64,000 bases of DNA from Kangiella sp. TOML190. Lineage in GTDB: Bacteria; Pseudomonadota; Gammaproteobacteria; Enterobacterales; Kangiellaceae. Positions 47,717 to 57,653 of this stretch are shown here, in pieces. The translations under genes were made by a program, and so were the position numbers. The DNA is taken from contig NZ_BQYL01000001.1 of assembly GCF_023706045.1 (NCBI RefSeq), forward strand, positions 1,674,001 through 1,738,000, written 5' to 3'. A model generated the notes under the pieces. The model saw nothing but the letters and a program-made list of their open reading frames with translations, did no database searches and was not told the DNA's origin. Numbering within the stretch: the stretch's first letter is position 1; every line of letters begins with the position of its first letter.

Positions 47717-49369
47717 ATGTGGAATCTATGGAAGTTAATCCTATTCTTTTTCGTCTTACTGTCTGGTTTGTTATTTAAATCGGACGTTATAGCAGATCAA
47801 AAATATCTTGGAGTTTGGAAGGAGGCAAAAGGTGGTCACTATCTTTGGTCTGGTGTTGGCTGGAAAAATTTCGAAAGTAAATGGAAAGAGTTAGGTAAGA
47901 AAAATTTACGTCTAATTGATATTGATACTTATGTTGAAGACGGTAAACGCAAGTATTCAGGTGTTTGGCGTGCTGGTTCAGATGGTTACTATCTTTGGGC
48001 TGGTGTTAGCTGGAAAGACTTTGAAAACAAGTGGAAAGAATTAGGTAAGAAAAATTTACGTCTAATTGATATTGAAACTTACACTCAAGCTGGCAAACGT
48101 AAATATATAGGTGTTTGGCGGGGCGGCAAAGATGGCTATTACCTTTGGTCTGGTGTTAGCTGGAAAGACTTTGAAAATAAGTGGAAGGAATTAGGTAAGA
48201 AGAATTTACGCCTAATAGATATTGAAACTTATACTCAAGGTGGCAAACGTAAATATATAGGTGTTTGGCGAAGTGGTAAAGATGGTTATTATCTTTGGGC
48301 TGGTGTTAGTTGGTCTAACTTTACTAAAAAATGGAAAGAACTCACCAAGCAAAATCTCCGCTTAATTGATATTGAAACTTATGTTTCAAAAGGCAAGCGA
48401 AAATATACAGGCGTTTGGAGAAGCGGCAAAGGAGGGCATTACCTATGGGCTGGTGTGGATTGGGAAAACTTTACTGCTAAGTGGAATGAGTTAAGCAAAA
48501 AAAGCTTACGTTTAATTGATATGGATATGTATCCAGGTTGTAAATCCAAGTGTATGAATCAAGTGGTTGCCGACAAGAGCTATATTTATACTATAACTGG
48601 CGGCGATACCTATCGTTGGCCCGTGGACTCCTCAGGAAGCAAAAAGTATGTCCGCTTGTCCGCTATCAGCAAAATGGATAAATTTTTGACTCTGCCTTTT
48701 AATGATAAAAAGGTTAAGCGTAGTGGTATTTGGCGTTATAAAAACGGAGGTTATCACCATGCTGGTGATTATTCCAAAGGCGCTAAAACTTTTAAAGTAA
48801 GAGCTTCCGCGCCAGGAAAAGTTATTCAGGTTGGGTGGGATAACTGGTCTGGTAATTCCATTGTGATAAGCCATGATATTGGTAACAAAAAAGATGCTTA
48901 CAGAACTATTTATATGCATTTGCGAGATGGTAAAGATAACGATTGTGCGCTAGCTTGGAGTCGCTCTATCCCTAATTTGTCGGATAAAAACTTGACCGAT
49001 TATACTACTCATTTAAATGATACAGGTTGTAAGAAAAAGGTTAGTGATAGAGAGCCAGATCCTAGCCATTGGGGAAAAAATTCTGAAGCTATTAGTAATA
49101 GTTTACTCAATAAAACGGTAAAACGTGGCGAATTTATTGCTTGGGCTGGTAATACAGGGCCTGGTGGGAAAAGGGGCGCCGGTGGCCCTAATACACACCT
49201 GCATATTTTCTGGGCTAAAAAAGATACTGATGGTAAATGGTATTTCTTTGACCCTTATGGTGTCTATGCAATGCCAGATTGTTACCCATCGAGTGTAACG
49301 GGCAGTTTATCGAAATCCTGTGTCCGTTATCCCATTGCTTGGAAAAATAGTAAACCTGAATATCCTTAA
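47717..49369 (+). CDS. Secreted M23-type peptidase with five N-terminal tandem repeats
   Basis: The frame opens at 47693, but ATG 47717 has a perfect AGGAGG 6 bases upstream and gives a signal peptide (WKLILFFFVLLSGLLF). The 550-residue protein has five 50-residue repeats (residues about 30-279), each with the pattern GVWR.GK.GYYLW.GVSW..F..KWKEL and LRLIDIETY, which fits bacterial tandem repeat domain 1. A C-terminal M23-like domain has HHAGDYS (HxxxD), a middle IVISHD...YMHLRDG and THLHIF (HxH). M23 enzymes are zinc endopeptidases that cut peptidoglycan or secreted proteins; the repeats likely bind a surface ligand. It replaces ruvB as ruvA's neighbour. Confidence 0.85.
   Translation: MWNLWKLILFFFVLLSGLLFKSDVIADQKYLGVWKEAKGGHYLWSGVGWKNFESKWKELGKKNLRLIDIDTYVEDGKRKYSGVWRAGSDGYYLWAGVSWKDFENKWKELGKKNLRLIDIETYTQAGKRKYIGVWRGGKDGYYLWSGVSWKDFENKWKELGKKNLRLIDIETYTQGGKRKYIGVWRSGKDGYYLWAGVSWSNFTKKWKELTKQNLRLIDIETYVSKGKRKYTGVWRSGKGGHYLWAGVDWENFTAKWNELSKKSLRLIDMDMYPGCKSKCMNQVVADKSYIYTITGGDTYRWPVDSSGSKKYVRLSAISKMDKFLTLPFNDKKVKRSGIWRYKNGGYHHAGDYSKGAKTFKVRASAPGKVIQVGWDNWSGNSIVISHDIGNKKDAYRTIYMHLRDGKDNDCALAWSRSIPNLSDKNLTDYTTHLNDTGCKKKVSDREPDPSHWGKNSEAISNSLLNKTVKRGEFIAWAGNTGPGGKRGAGGPNTHLHIFWAKKDTDGKWYFFDPYGVYAMPDCYPSSVTGSLSKSCVRYPIAWKNSKPEYP
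47804..48553 (+). repeat. Five 150-bp coding tandem repeats
   Basis: Units start at 47804, 47954, 48104, 48254 and 48404 and encode 50 residues each. Units 2 and 3 are nearly identical in protein and close in DNA; units 1, 4 and 5 have diverged. This is a substrate for copy-number change by recombination. Confidence 0.9.
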
Positions 49370-49378
49370 TAAACCACA

Positions 49379-49406
49379 GGCTAAGGTGAGTGAGAACACC
49401 TTAGCC
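49379..49406 (+). terminator. Terminator-like hairpin between convergent genes
   Basis: GGCTAAGGTG (49379-49388) pairs perfectly with CACCTTAGCC (49397-49406) with an 8-base loop, 10 bases after the M23 gene's stop. The tail TTACTTGATTG is only moderately T-rich. Confidence 0.6.
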
Positions 49407-49416
49407 TTACTTGATT

Positions 49417-49434
49417 GTCATTCGCGGGAATGAC
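49417..49434. repeat. Short palindrome related to the 17.4 kb repeat
   Basis: GTCATTC-GCGG-GAATGAC shares the GTCATTC/GGGAATGAC ends with the element at 17357-17435. It looks like a reduced copy, placed between convergent genes. Confidence 0.5.
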
Positions 49435-49440
49435 TGAAAT

Positions 49441-51681
49441 TTACTTCTCTATCTCCAATAAATCCATAAAGAAGGCGTATTCCATTGCGGTTTGTTTGAG
49501 GCGTTTAAAGCGTCCTGACGCGCCGCCATGGCCAGCTTCCATATTGGTGTGGAATAGCAACTTATTGTCGTCAGTTTTATACTCACGAAGTTTTGCCACC
49601 CACTTCATGGGTTCGAAATATTGAACCTGCGAGTCGTGTAAACCTGTGGTCACTAACATATTCGGGTAGTTTTGTTTGGTGATCTGATCATAAGGCGAAT
49701 AAGACAGCATATATTGATAAGAGTCTTTATTTTTTGGGTTGCCCCATTCGTCAAATTCATTGGTGGTTAGTGGAATGGATTCATCCAACATGGTGGTAAC
49801 CACATCAACAAAAGGTACATGCGCTGCCACGCCTTTATATTTTTCAGGAGCCAAGTTAATCACTGCGCCCATTAAGAGTCCGCCTGCGCTACCTCCTGCG
49901 ATAAAGACTTTATCTTTGGCGCCATAACCTTGTTCGACCAAGCCATCGGTCACGTCAATAAAATCGGTGAAGGTGTTAATCTTATTAAACATTTTGCCAT
50001 CGTCGTACCAATGGCGGCCAAGGGTTTGCGAGCCGCGAATATGGGCAATGGCAAAGACAAAACCGCGGTCCAGTAGCGACAAAATGTTAGAGCGGAACCA
50101 AGGATCCATGTTGGCGCCGTAGGAACCGTAAGCGTATTGGTAGAGTGGGTTAGTACCATCTTTCTTGAAGCTATCTTTACGATAAACAATGGATACGGGA
50201 ACCATTTTTCCATCGCGCGCTTTAACACTGATACGCTCGCTGGCGTAATTGTTGCTATCAAAATCGCCTAATACTTTATCTTGCTTTTTCAGTTCAGATT
50301 TGCCCGTTTTAACATCATAATCGTAGGCAGAAGAGGGGGTGGTCATGCTGCTATAGCGATAACGAACTTTGGTCGCAGCCGGATCCACATTAGTGCTAAG
50401 TCCCATCACATAAGCTTGGTCATTAGCTGGTATTTTGGTAAATCCCCACGTTGTTTTATCCATAATTCGGATACGGCTCAGACCGCCGTGACGCTCGGCT
50501 AAAGCCAAGAAATCATTAAAAGCAATAACTCCTTGCAACAAAGTTTCGGTATCGTGCGGAACGACTTCAATCCATTTCGTAAAATCATCACGATTTGCCA
50601 AAGTGGTTTTCATTAAACGGAAGTTCTGCGCATCTTTATTGGTGGTGATGTAAAGCTCATCGCCAGACTTGGCTAGAGAATATTCCACGCCTTTTTCCAG
50701 TGGATAGAAAAGCTCAAAATCACCTTCAGGATCGTTGGCGTTCAAAAAGCTCACCCCTTGAGTATCAGTGCTGGAGTGCCAAATGGTGATCAGGGAATCG
50801 TCCATGGTTTTGCCAATACCGGTGTAAAAGGACTTATCTTTTTCTTCATAAACTAAAACATCGTCAGATTGCGGCGTGCCCAGTTTATGTCGATAGACTT
50901 TATCGGCTAATAGCGTTTGCGGATCTTTTTGCAGATAAAACAAATGTTCATCATCATTCGCCCACAAGATATTGCTGCTGGCATTAGTCAACTCGTCTTG
51001 ATACATCTCGCCCGTTTCAAGGTTTTTAAATTTTATGGTGTAGATACGGCGACCTGCTTGGTCTTCGCCATAAGCTAAGATTTGTTGGTTTTTACTTAAC
51101 GTTAAACCTGAAATATTAAAGTAACCTTCTTTAGGTGCATGGGCGTTAACATCAATAGTAATTTCTTCCGCCGCCTCTAAGCTGCCTTTTTTTCGCGCAT
51201 AAATAGGATATTCCTTATCTTTTTCATAGCGGCTATAAAACCAATAACCATTTTTGAAGTAGGGCACGCTTGATTTATCTTTCTCCATCCGAGAAACCAT
51301 TTCTTGGTATAACTTTTCTTGCAAGGCTTCGGTATGGGCGAGCATTTTTTCTTTGTACTGATTTTCTGCTTCAAGGTGTGCCAAAATTTCCGGATCTTTA
51401 CGTTCGTCATCGCGCATCCAATAGTAGTTATCCACTCGGGTATCGTCGTGGATGGTCATTTTATAAGATTCTTTACGTGCCACTGGTGGCGTTGGAAGCT
51501 TGGCTGCCTCGGTTGCCGACTGTGTGGTTATCGATGCACTTTCCTGCGCTTGCGGCTCTGGCGCTGTGCTTTGGCTATTGGCCGCGTTTACTTTTGTTGC
51601 AGTGTGCTTGTTTTTATTAATGGCGTAGTAGATTCCAAAGACGAGCGCCGCCAAACTGAGTAAAATTAATAGGTATTTCAT
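49441..51681 (-). CDS. Membrane-anchored S9A peptidase (oligopeptidase B-like)
   Basis: The 746-residue protein has an N-terminal hydrophobic segment (LLILLSLAALVFGIYYAI) and a low-complexity linker, then the beta-propeller and the alpha/beta hydrolase. The catalytic Ser is in IAGGSAGGLLMG near residue 605, Asp in the region of TGLHDSQVQYFEP and His in EAGHGG near 722. YYWMRDDERKDPEILAHLEAE is typical of oligopeptidase B, which cuts small peptides after basic residues. The membrane anchor is longer than in cytosolic E. coli PtrB, so it likely acts in the periplasm. Confidence 0.93.
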   Translation of the reverse strand: MKYLLILLSLAALVFGIYYAINKNKHTATKVNAANSQSTAPEPQAQESASITTQSATEAAKLPTPPVARKESYKMTIHDDTRVDNYYWMRDDERKDPEILAHLEAENQYKEKMLAHTEALQEKLYQEMVSRMEKDKSSVPYFKNGYWFYSRYEKDKEYPIYARKKGSLEAAEEITIDVNAHAPKEGYFNISGLTLSKNQQILAYGEDQAGRRIYTIKFKNLETGEMYQDELTNASSNILWANDDEHLFYLQKDPQTLLADKVYRHKLGTPQSDDVLVYEEKDKSFYTGIGKTMDDSLITIWHSSTDTQGVSFLNANDPEGDFELFYPLEKGVEYSLAKSGDELYITTNKDAQNFRLMKTTLANRDDFTKWIEVVPHDTETLLQGVIAFNDFLALAERHGGLSRIRIMDKTTWGFTKIPANDQAYVMGLSTNVDPAATKVRYRYSSMTTPSSAYDYDVKTGKSELKKQDKVLGDFDSNNYASERISVKARDGKMVPVSIVYRKDSFKKDGTNPLYQYAYGSYGANMDPWFRSNILSLLDRGFVFAIAHIRGSQTLGRHWYDDGKMFNKINTFTDFIDVTDGLVEQGYGAKDKVFIAGGSAGGLLMGAVINLAPEKYKGVAAHVPFVDVVTTMLDESIPLTTNEFDEWGNPKNKDSYQYMLSYSPYDQITKQNYPNMLVTTGLHDSQVQYFEPMKWVAKLREYKTDDNKLLFHTNMEAGHGGASGRFKRLKQTAMEYAFFMDLLEIEK

Positions 51682-51902
51682 AACTCACTTCCAATTGATT
51701 TTTCACCTGATAAAACACTATATACCAGCCTTTTAGGATTACTAGTCCAGTTTTGTATCAAATTATGAGATTAACGGTGGTTAAACGGGTGAAATATCCA
51801 TGAATTTCAAGGATAATGTGCGCCCCTAGAGTTTTAATTTACAGTCATTCCACTAGAAACTGGAACCAGTAGAACCAGGATCTAGGAAACGCGGAGAACA
51901 TC

Positions 51903-53003
51903 ATGAGTTGCGATTTTACTGCTTTAGCCGGTGCTGGCGTACAAAAATTACACCCTTATCAGCCAGGAAAACCTATTTCTGAGTTAGAAAGGGAGCTGGG
52001 GATCACTAATATCGTTAAGCTCGCCAGTAATGAAAACCCTATCGGTATAAGCGCCAAAGCCCAAGCAGCGATGGAAAAAGAGTTTGCCGATATGGCGCGT
52101 TATCCTGATGCCAATGGCTATTATCTTAAAGCAAAGCTAGCCGAGCGCTGCGGGGTGGATATCAACCAAATCACCTTGGGTAACGGCTCGAACGATGTTT
52201 TAGAGCTTATCGCGCGAGTATTTGTTCAGCCTGAACATGAGGTCATTTTCTCGCAGCATGCTTTTGTGGTTTATCCCATCGTCACGCAAGCGATTGGCGC
52301 AACTGCGGTTCAGATCCCAGCCACAGACTGGAGGCACGACTTAGCAGCCACGGCCAAAGCAATCACGCCAAATACGTGCATGATTTTTATTGCTAACCCT
52401 AACAATCCGACCGGCACTTGGAATAATGCTGCGGACTTAAAAGCCTTTATGGAAAAGGTGCCTACTGACGTCATCGTAGTGGTCGACGAAGCTTATTATG
52501 AATATGTGGAATTTGCAGAATATCCACAAACCATTCCGTGGATCAAAGAGCATCCGAATCTAATTGTGACTCGCACCTTCTCCAAAGCCTATGGCTTAGC
52601 GGGTGTGCGCGCTGGTTATGCCGTAGCGAATGAAGAAATCACAGGATTGATCAACCGTCCACGCCAGCCCTTTAATATGAACTCTTTAGCGTTGGCGGCA
52701 GCTGAAGCGGTATTGGATGATCATGAGTATCTACAAAGAGCCTTAGATGTAAACACAGCAGGTATGGAGCAATTAATCGCTGCTTTTGACACCTTGGGTT
52801 ATGGCTATATTCCATCGGTGACTAACTTTATCACGGTAGATATGAAGCAAGACGCAGGCCCTTTGTATAACCAGATGCTACACAAAGGCGTTATTGTGCG
52901 TCCAGTAGCCAATTATGAAATGCCGAATCATTTGCGCGTATCGATTGGCCTAGAAGAAGAAAATGCCAAATTCATTAGAGTTTTAACTGAGATGACAAAA
53001 TAG
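51903..53003 (+). CDS. hisC: Histidinol-phosphate aminotransferase
   Basis: The 366-residue fold-type I PLP enzyme has [10 protein letters not shown] at the N-terminus, the substrate/PLP region [13 protein letters not shown], and the Schiff-base Lys in [18 protein letters not shown] near residue 230. It transaminates imidazole-acetol phosphate in His synthesis and may act on aromatic substrates. The block gyrA-serC-hisC-(tyrA-aroA)-cmk-rpsA of other gammaproteobacteria is shortened: cmk follows directly after 14 bases. GGAG lies 6 bases before the ATG. Confidence 0.95.
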   Translation: MSCDFTALAGAGVQKLHPYQPGKPISELERELGITNIVKLASNENPIGISAKAQAAMEKEFADMARYPDANGYYLKAKLAERCGVDINQITLGNGSNDVLELIARVFVQPEHEVIFSQHAFVVYPIVTQAIGATAVQIPATDWRHDLAATAKAITPNTCMIFIANPNNPTGTWNNAADLKAFMEKVPTDVIVVVDEAYYEYVEFAEYPQTIPWIKEHPNLIVTRTFSKAYGLAGVRAGYAVANEEITGLINRPRQPFNMNSLALAAAEAVLDDHEYLQRALDVNTAGMEQLIAAFDTLGYGYIPSVTNFITVDMKQDAGPLYNQMLHKGVIVRPVANYEMPNHLRVSIGLEEENAKFIRVLTEMTK

Positions 53004-53017
53004 TAGTGGAAACAGTC

Positions 53018-53707
53018 GTGAGTGAAAACAATGTAAAAAACATTCCTGTGATTACAGTCGATGGTCCCAGTGGATCGGGTAAGGGCACTATTTGTCAAAT
53101 TCTAGCGACCAAGCTTGGCTATCATTTACTGGATAGCGGAGCCTTGTACCGCTTAACTGCTTTAGCAGTGATTAAAAATGATATTCCGTTGGACGATACA
53201 CCCGCGATTGAAGACGCTGCGTTGAACCTAGACGTGATATTCAAGCCTTCTAGTGATGGCTCTGAGCAGAAAATACTATTGAATGGGGAAGATGTGGGTG
53301 TACAACTGCGCCTAGATGAAACTAGCGCTATGGCCTCGAAAGTGGCGGCTATTCCAGAGGTTCGTGAGGCGCTTTTGACTCGTCAACGTAAATTTCGTCA
53401 AAACCCAGGTTTAGTAGCCGATGGTCGTGACATGGGAACGGTGGTTTTTACCGACGCTCAGCATAAGGTCTTTTTGACCGCAAGCCCCGAAATACGGGCG
53501 CAACGGCGGCATAAACAGTTGATCGAAAAGGGTGTTGATGCTAGAATTTCGCACCTTTTGAAAAGCATCATCGAACGAGATGAGCGTGATCGCACTCGAA
53601 CTGTGGCTCCATTGGTGCCAGCAGAGGGTGCTTTTGTTGTTGATAGCTCAAACTTAACGATTGATGAGGTGGTTCAGCAAATTCTTGATTTTATTGAGAA
53701 TTCTTAG
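53018..53707 (+). CDS. cmk: Cytidylate kinase
   Basis: The frame opens at a GTG at 53006; the GTG at 53018, with GTGGA 7 bases upstream, gives the usual start [16 protein letters not shown] and is preferred (229 residues). The P-loop [10 protein letters not shown] lies near residue 16, [13 protein letters not shown] near 39, and [11 protein letters not shown] near 133. It phosphorylates CMP and dCMP. It precedes rpsA, a very conserved pair, with a structured 159-base leader between them. Confidence 0.95.
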   Translation: MSENNVKNIPVITVDGPSGSGKGTICQILATKLGYHLLDSGALYRLTALAVIKNDIPLDDTPAIEDAALNLDVIFKPSSDGSEQKILLNGEDVGVQLRLDETSAMASKVAAIPEVREALLTRQRKFRQNPGLVADGRDMGTVVFTDAQHKVFLTASPEIRAQRRHKQLIEKGVDARISHLLKSIIERDERDRTRTVAPLVPAEGAFVVDSSNLTIDEVVQQILDFIENS

Positions 53708-53729
53708 TCAGAGCATAACCTTTTTTTCC

Positions 53730-53849
53730 GTTTGCTTGCAAGGATTGATAAGCAAACTTAACTAACTGACCCAGTATTAGCGGATCTTAATCTGGTGATT
53801 TTGAAAACAAGTCTTAATGCGACGGATTGTTATTAATTTGCCCATTAAG
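53730..53849 (+). promoter_or_regulatory. Three-hairpin leader of rpsA with GGA in each loop
   Basis: Hairpin I pairs GTTTGCTT with AAGCAAAC (53730-53737, 53750-53757). Hairpin II pairs CCAG-ATTA with TAAT-CTGG with one bulged T (53771-53779, 53788-53795). Hairpin III pairs CTTAATG with CATTAAG (53813-53819, 53843-53849). All three loops contain GGA. There is no proper Shine-Dalgarno before the rpsA ATG. This matches the known S1-autoregulated rpsA initiation region of gammaproteobacteria. Confidence 0.72.
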
Positions 53850-53866
53850 GTATCAGGTACTAACAA

Positions 53867-55531
53867 ATGAGCGAAAATTTCGCAGAACTTTTTGAAGAAA
53901 GTTTAACTAACGTAGAAATGCGTCCAGGCGCCATCATCACAGGTGTGGTGGTCGATATTGATAATGAAGTTGTGATCGTTAACGCTGGCCTTAAATCGGA
54001 AGGCGTTATTCCACGTAACCAGTTCCTAAGTGACACTGGTGAGTTGGAAGTTAACGTTGGCGACGAAGTTCAAGTAGCTCTTGACGCAGTTGAAGATGGT
54101 TTTGGTGAAACTCGCCTATCTCGTGAGCGCGCTAAGCGTTTCGCAGCATGGGGCGTGTTGGAAGCTGCACACGAAGCAGAAGAAACCATTAAAGGTGTTA
54201 TCACTGGTAAAGTTAAAGGTGGTTTCACTGTTGAAGTTCAATCAATCCGCGCATTCTTGCCAGGTTCTTTGGTTGACGTTCGCCCAGTACGTGATACGAC
54301 ACACCTTGAAGGTGTAGAACTTGATTTCAAAGTGATCAAGTTAGATCAAAAACGCAACAACGTTGTGGTTTCTCGTCGCGCTGTGATTGAGTCTGAGAAC
54401 TCAGCTGAGCGTGAAGAATTATTAGCTAACCTTGAAGAAGGTGCCGAAGCTAAAGGTATCGTTAAGAACTTGACTGACTACGGTGCATTCGTAGATTTAG
54501 GTGGTGTTGACGGCTTATTGCACATCACTGACATGGCTTGGAAGCGCATTAAGCACCCAAGCGAAGTGGTTCAAGTTGGCGATGAAATCGACGTTAAAGT
54601 ATTGAAATTCGACCGTGAGCGTAACCGTGTTTCTCTAGGTATTAAGCAATTAGGCTCTGATCCTTGGGTTGACATCATGAACCGTTACCCTGAAGGTGCG
54701 CGTCTACAAGGTCGCGTAACTAACCTTACTGATTATGGTTGCTTCGTCGAAATCGAAGACGGCGTTGAAGGTTTGGTTCACGTGTCTGAAATGGATTGGA
54801 CTAACAAAAACATCCACCCATCTAAAGTGGTTAACTTAGGTGATGAAGTGGAAGTAATGGTATTGGATATTGACGAAGAGCGTCGTCGTATTTCGCTAGG
54901 TATCAAGCAATGTGTACCGAACCCTTGGGATGAGTTCGCTGCGAACTTCTCTAAAGGCGATAAAGTAACTGGTAACATCAAGTCGATCACTGATTTCGGT
55001 ATCTTTATCGGTCTTAATGGCGGTATCGACGGTCTAGTTCACTTGTCAGACATTTCTTGGAACTTGGTTGGCGAAGAAGCGGTTCGTGACTTTAAGAAAG
55101 GCGACGAAGTAGAAGCGGTAGTGTTGGCCGTTGACGCTGAGCGTGAGCGCATTTCTTTAGGTATTAAGCAAGTTGACGCGGATCCATTATCTGACTTCTT
55201 GGCGGCGAACCCTAAAGGTTCTATCGTTAAAGGTACTGCTAAAGAAGTAGACGCGAAGGGCGTTTTGGTTGACCTAGGTGATAACATCGAAGGTTATCTG
55301 CGCGCTTCTGACATCAGCGCTGAGCGTGTTGATGATGCTACTAAGCACTTCGCTGAAGGTGATGCGGTAGAAGCTAAGTTCGTTGGCGTTGATAAGAAGA
55401 GCCGTAACATCAGCTTATCTATCAAAGCTAAGGACCATGCTGAAGAGCAAGCCGCTATCAAAGAGTTCAGCAATGATAAGTCTGCACCTTCAACTTTAGG
55501 TGACTTGTTAAAAGAACAAATGGGCGAATAA
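53867..55531 (+). CDS. rpsA: 30S ribosomal protein S1
   Basis: The 554-residue protein has six S1 (OB-fold) repeats: two N-terminal ones for ribosome binding and four typical RNA-binding ones (e.g. [42 protein letters not shown]). Length matches the gammaproteobacterial S1. It recruits weak-SD mRNAs, including its own. The leader at 53730-53849 supports autoregulation. A strong terminator follows. Confidence 0.98.
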   Translation: MSENFAELFEESLTNVEMRPGAIITGVVVDIDNEVVIVNAGLKSEGVIPRNQFLSDTGELEVNVGDEVQVALDAVEDGFGETRLSRERAKRFAAWGVLEAAHEAEETIKGVITGKVKGGFTVEVQSIRAFLPGSLVDVRPVRDTTHLEGVELDFKVIKLDQKRNNVVVSRRAVIESENSAEREELLANLEEGAEAKGIVKNLTDYGAFVDLGGVDGLLHITDMAWKRIKHPSEVVQVGDEIDVKVLKFDRERNRVSLGIKQLGSDPWVDIMNRYPEGARLQGRVTNLTDYGCFVEIEDGVEGLVHVSEMDWTNKNIHPSKVVNLGDEVEVMVLDIDEERRRISLGIKQCVPNPWDEFAANFSKGDKVTGNIKSITDFGIFIGLNGGIDGLVHLSDISWNLVGEEAVRDFKKGDEVEAVVLAVDAERERISLGIKQVDADPLSDFLAANPKGSIVKGTAKEVDAKGVLVDLGDNIEGYLRASDISAERVDDATKHFAEGDAVEAKFVGVDKKSRNISLSIKAKDHAEEQAAIKEFSNDKSAPSTLGDLLKEQMGE

Positions 55532-55554
55532 TCGCAAATTTGATGCTTTTTATG

Positions 55555-55581
55555 AAAAACCCGCCTTCTGGCGGGTTTTTT
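55555..55581 (+). terminator. Rho-independent terminator after rpsA
   Basis: AAAAACCCGCC (55555-55565) pairs with GGCGGGTTTTT (55570-55580) around a TTCT loop, followed by more T. It ends the hisC-cmk-rpsA unit 24 bases after the stop. Confidence 0.95.
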
Positions 55582-55599
55582 AATGTTTGTAAAAAATGT

Positions 55600-55637
55600 G
55601 AGGTAATTACCACAAAATAGAAAAAATGTTATATAAT
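55600..55637 (+). promoter_or_regulatory. ihfB promoter with palindrome
   Basis: TATAAT at 55632-55637 is preceded by the 10-bp perfect palindrome GGTAATTACC (55602-55611), which lies at the -35 position; the hexamer there (ACCACA) is poor. The arrangement suggests regulator-dependent transcription of ihfB. The rest of the gap to 55769 has no gene. Confidence 0.4.
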
Positions 55638-55769
55638 TAAGTAAGTTAGCGCATTTTATGGTTTTTAAGTGAAACTTTCTTAGGGTAAGTTTGCCCAACT
55701 TTTATAACGCTAAATAGATCATGAAAAGTAAGCCATGAGAAAGCGCACATTCTAAAGAAGGACTTAGGT

Positions 55770-56072
55770 ATGACAAAATCACAGTTGATCGAAAAATTGG
55801 TTGATAAAAATCCGCAACTATCGGTGCGCGATTTGGAGTTGGTGGTGAAGTCACTGATCGACCAAATGTCAGAGTCGTTGGCAAATGGTGATCGCATTGA
55901 AATTCGTGGTTTTGGTAGCTTTTCTCTACATTACCGAGCGCCAAGAGTTGGACGAAATCCTAAAACTGGTGAATCGGTGACTTTGACTGGAAAATATGTA
56001 CCACACTTTAAACCAGGCAAGGAGTTGCGCGAAAGGGCTAATGCAGGAAAAGATAAGCCAATAAAACCTTAA
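55770..56072 (+). CDS. ihfB: Integration host factor subunit beta
   Basis: The 100-residue DNA-bending protein has the HU/IHF pattern: [41 protein letters not shown], and the beta-arm [10 protein letters not shown]. Pairing after rpsA identifies it as the beta subunit. AAGGA lies about 10 bases before the ATG. It works with IHF-alpha, encoded elsewhere. Confidence 0.96.
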   Translation: MTKSQLIEKLVDKNPQLSVRDLELVVKSLIDQMSESLANGDRIEIRGFGSFSLHYRAPRVGRNPKTGESVTLTGKYVPHFKPGKELRERANAGKDKPIKP

Positions 56073-56145
56073 AAATTAAGCTCTAGATCCATGCTCGAGA
56101 GAAGCGGACTCTAGAAACCAACAATACCGCCGTAGGAGCTACTTC

Positions 56146-56439
56146 GTGCGACTGCTAATCGCCATCGTTTTATTACTAGCCGCTTTTGGCTTGGCCTTTA
56201 TGTTTGCCAACCAAAACGAACAAACCATTCAGCTGAATTACCTTTTTGGTGAAACCTCAATCCAATTGGTGCTGTTGATCACCATTTGTTTGGCCTTGGG
56301 TCTGATTATCGGTTTATTGATGTCGGGGATTTCTTTGATGAAAACTCGCGTTCAGCTTAAAAATAGCCGTAAGAAACTTGCCAAAGCCGAACAGGAGTTG
56401 AAAAACTTACGAAGCTTGCCAGTCAAGGAAGAGCTTTAA
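56146..56439 (+). CDS. lapA: LPS assembly protein A (LapA, DUF1049)
   Basis: The 97-residue inner-membrane protein has two transmembrane helices (LLIAIVLLLAAFGLAFMFA; LVLLITICLALGLIIGLLM) with FANQNEQTIQLNYLFGE between them, and a short basic coiled tail. The start is GTG with AGGAG 7 bases upstream. LapA works with LapB to control LpxC turnover in E. coli. It precedes lapB by 25 bases. Confidence 0.92.
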   Translation: MRLLIAIVLLLAAFGLAFMFANQNEQTIQLNYLFGETSIQLVLLITICLALGLIIGLLMSGISLMKTRVQLKNSRKKLAKAEQELKNLRSLPVKEEL

Positions 56440-56464
56440 GTGAAAAGGCAATTGAGAGCAAGCA

Positions 56465-57640
56465 ATGAATGAGTGGTTTTTAATTGGCTTTCTAGTGTTA
56501 TTGTCAATAGCGGTTTTTTCCGGCTATCGACTGGGAAAGAAACAAGCAACCGAACCGCAAGCTCAGTCCAAAAGCCTTTCCAGCAATTATGTCAAAGGAC
56601 TGAACTATCTACTCAATGAACAGCCCGATAAAGCGGTAGACACCTTTATCGATCTATTGCAAGTAGATACCGAAACGGTGGATACCCACCTTGCCTTGGG
56701 CCACCTGTTTCGCAAGCGAGGCGAAGTGGATCGAGCCATTCGCTTACACCAGAACATTATTGCCCGCCCACAACTATCCAAAGAAAGTCATAACGAAGCT
56801 TTATACGAACTAGCGGTCGATTATCAAGCGGTAGGGATGTATGACCGAGCTACCAGCCTATTTGAAAAGCTGCTTAGCGAGCCGAAACACAAAAAAGATT
56901 CACTGCACCAACTTTTACACGTTTATCAAGCGACTCGCGACTGGGAACAGGCGGCCAAAACTGCTGAACAGCTCGAAATTATTATGGGCGAAAAGCAAGC
57001 CAAAGCCATATCCCACTTTTATTGTGAGCTGGCTGAAGAAAAACAAAATAAAAAGGATCTCAAAGGCGCTCTGACTAGCATCAAAAAAGCCTTGGCAGCC
57101 AATCCGACTTCGGTACGGGCCAATTTGCTGCAAGGTGACTTGTATTTTGACAAGGAAAACTACCGCGCTGCAATTAAGTCTTATAGCAGTTTATTGGATA
57201 ACGATATTGCTTTTTTGCCCGAGGCTTTGGATAAAATAAAGCAATCCTTCGCTGCTCGCAAAGATAGCAAGGGTTACCAAAAGTTTTTACAACAGAGTTT
57301 ACAAAAAGGCGCTGGCGTTTCCGTTTTGATTGAATTGTCGAAACTGATCCAACAGGAAAAGGGCGATCGTGCTGCCGCTGAAGCGATTGGGGTTTATTTA
57401 AAAGATAAGCCTTCACTCAAAGGCCTACATCAATTGATAAGTTTGCACATTGAGCATGCGCAAGAATCAGCCAAACCAAGCCTGCAATTGCTTGATGGTA
57501 TTGTTGAAAAACTGGTGGAGCGTAAACCGCGTTATGTTTGCCATAATTGCGGATTTAATGGCCGGATTATTCACTGGCAATGCCCTAGTTGTAAGGAGTG
57601 GAGTTCAATCAAACCGATCCAAGGCCTTGAGGGCGAATAA
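56465..57640 (+). CDS. lapB: LPS assembly protein B (LapB/YciM)
   Basis: The 391-residue protein has an N-terminal membrane anchor ([20 protein letters not shown]), nine or so TPR units (e.g. [35 protein letters not shown] in shorter pieces) and a C-terminal rubredoxin-like zinc ribbon (CHNCG...CPSC). It tunes LPS by directing FtsH to LpxC. It follows lapA and precedes pyrF, the standard order. Confidence 0.95.
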   Translation: MNEWFLIGFLVLLSIAVFSGYRLGKKQATEPQAQSKSLSSNYVKGLNYLLNEQPDKAVDTFIDLLQVDTETVDTHLALGHLFRKRGEVDRAIRLHQNIIARPQLSKESHNEALYELAVDYQAVGMYDRATSLFEKLLSEPKHKKDSLHQLLHVYQATRDWEQAAKTAEQLEIIMGEKQAKAISHFYCELAEEKQNKKDLKGALTSIKKALAANPTSVRANLLQGDLYFDKENYRAAIKSYSSLLDNDIAFLPEALDKIKQSFAARKDSKGYQKFLQQSLQKGAGVSVLIELSKLIQQEKGDRAAAEAIGVYLKDKPSLKGLHQLISLHIEHAQESAKPSLQLLDGIVEKLVERKPRYVCHNCGFNGRIIHWQCPSCKEWSSIKPIQGLEGE

Positions 57641-57653
57641 GAGACTATTTAAC

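Noticed and set aside
47804-48553. Regular 150-bp repeats considered as a CRISPR array
   Set aside because: The repeats are in frame, encode a conserved 50-residue module and have no unique spacers.
51843-51872. GTCATTCC segment upstream of hisC as another copy of the 17.4 kb repeat
   Set aside because: Only a short TTCCA/TGGAA pairing is present, too weak to call.
57450-57653. N-terminal extension of pyrF into lapB
   Set aside because: The extension is lapB read in another frame; the ATG at 57654 gives the normal PyrF length.
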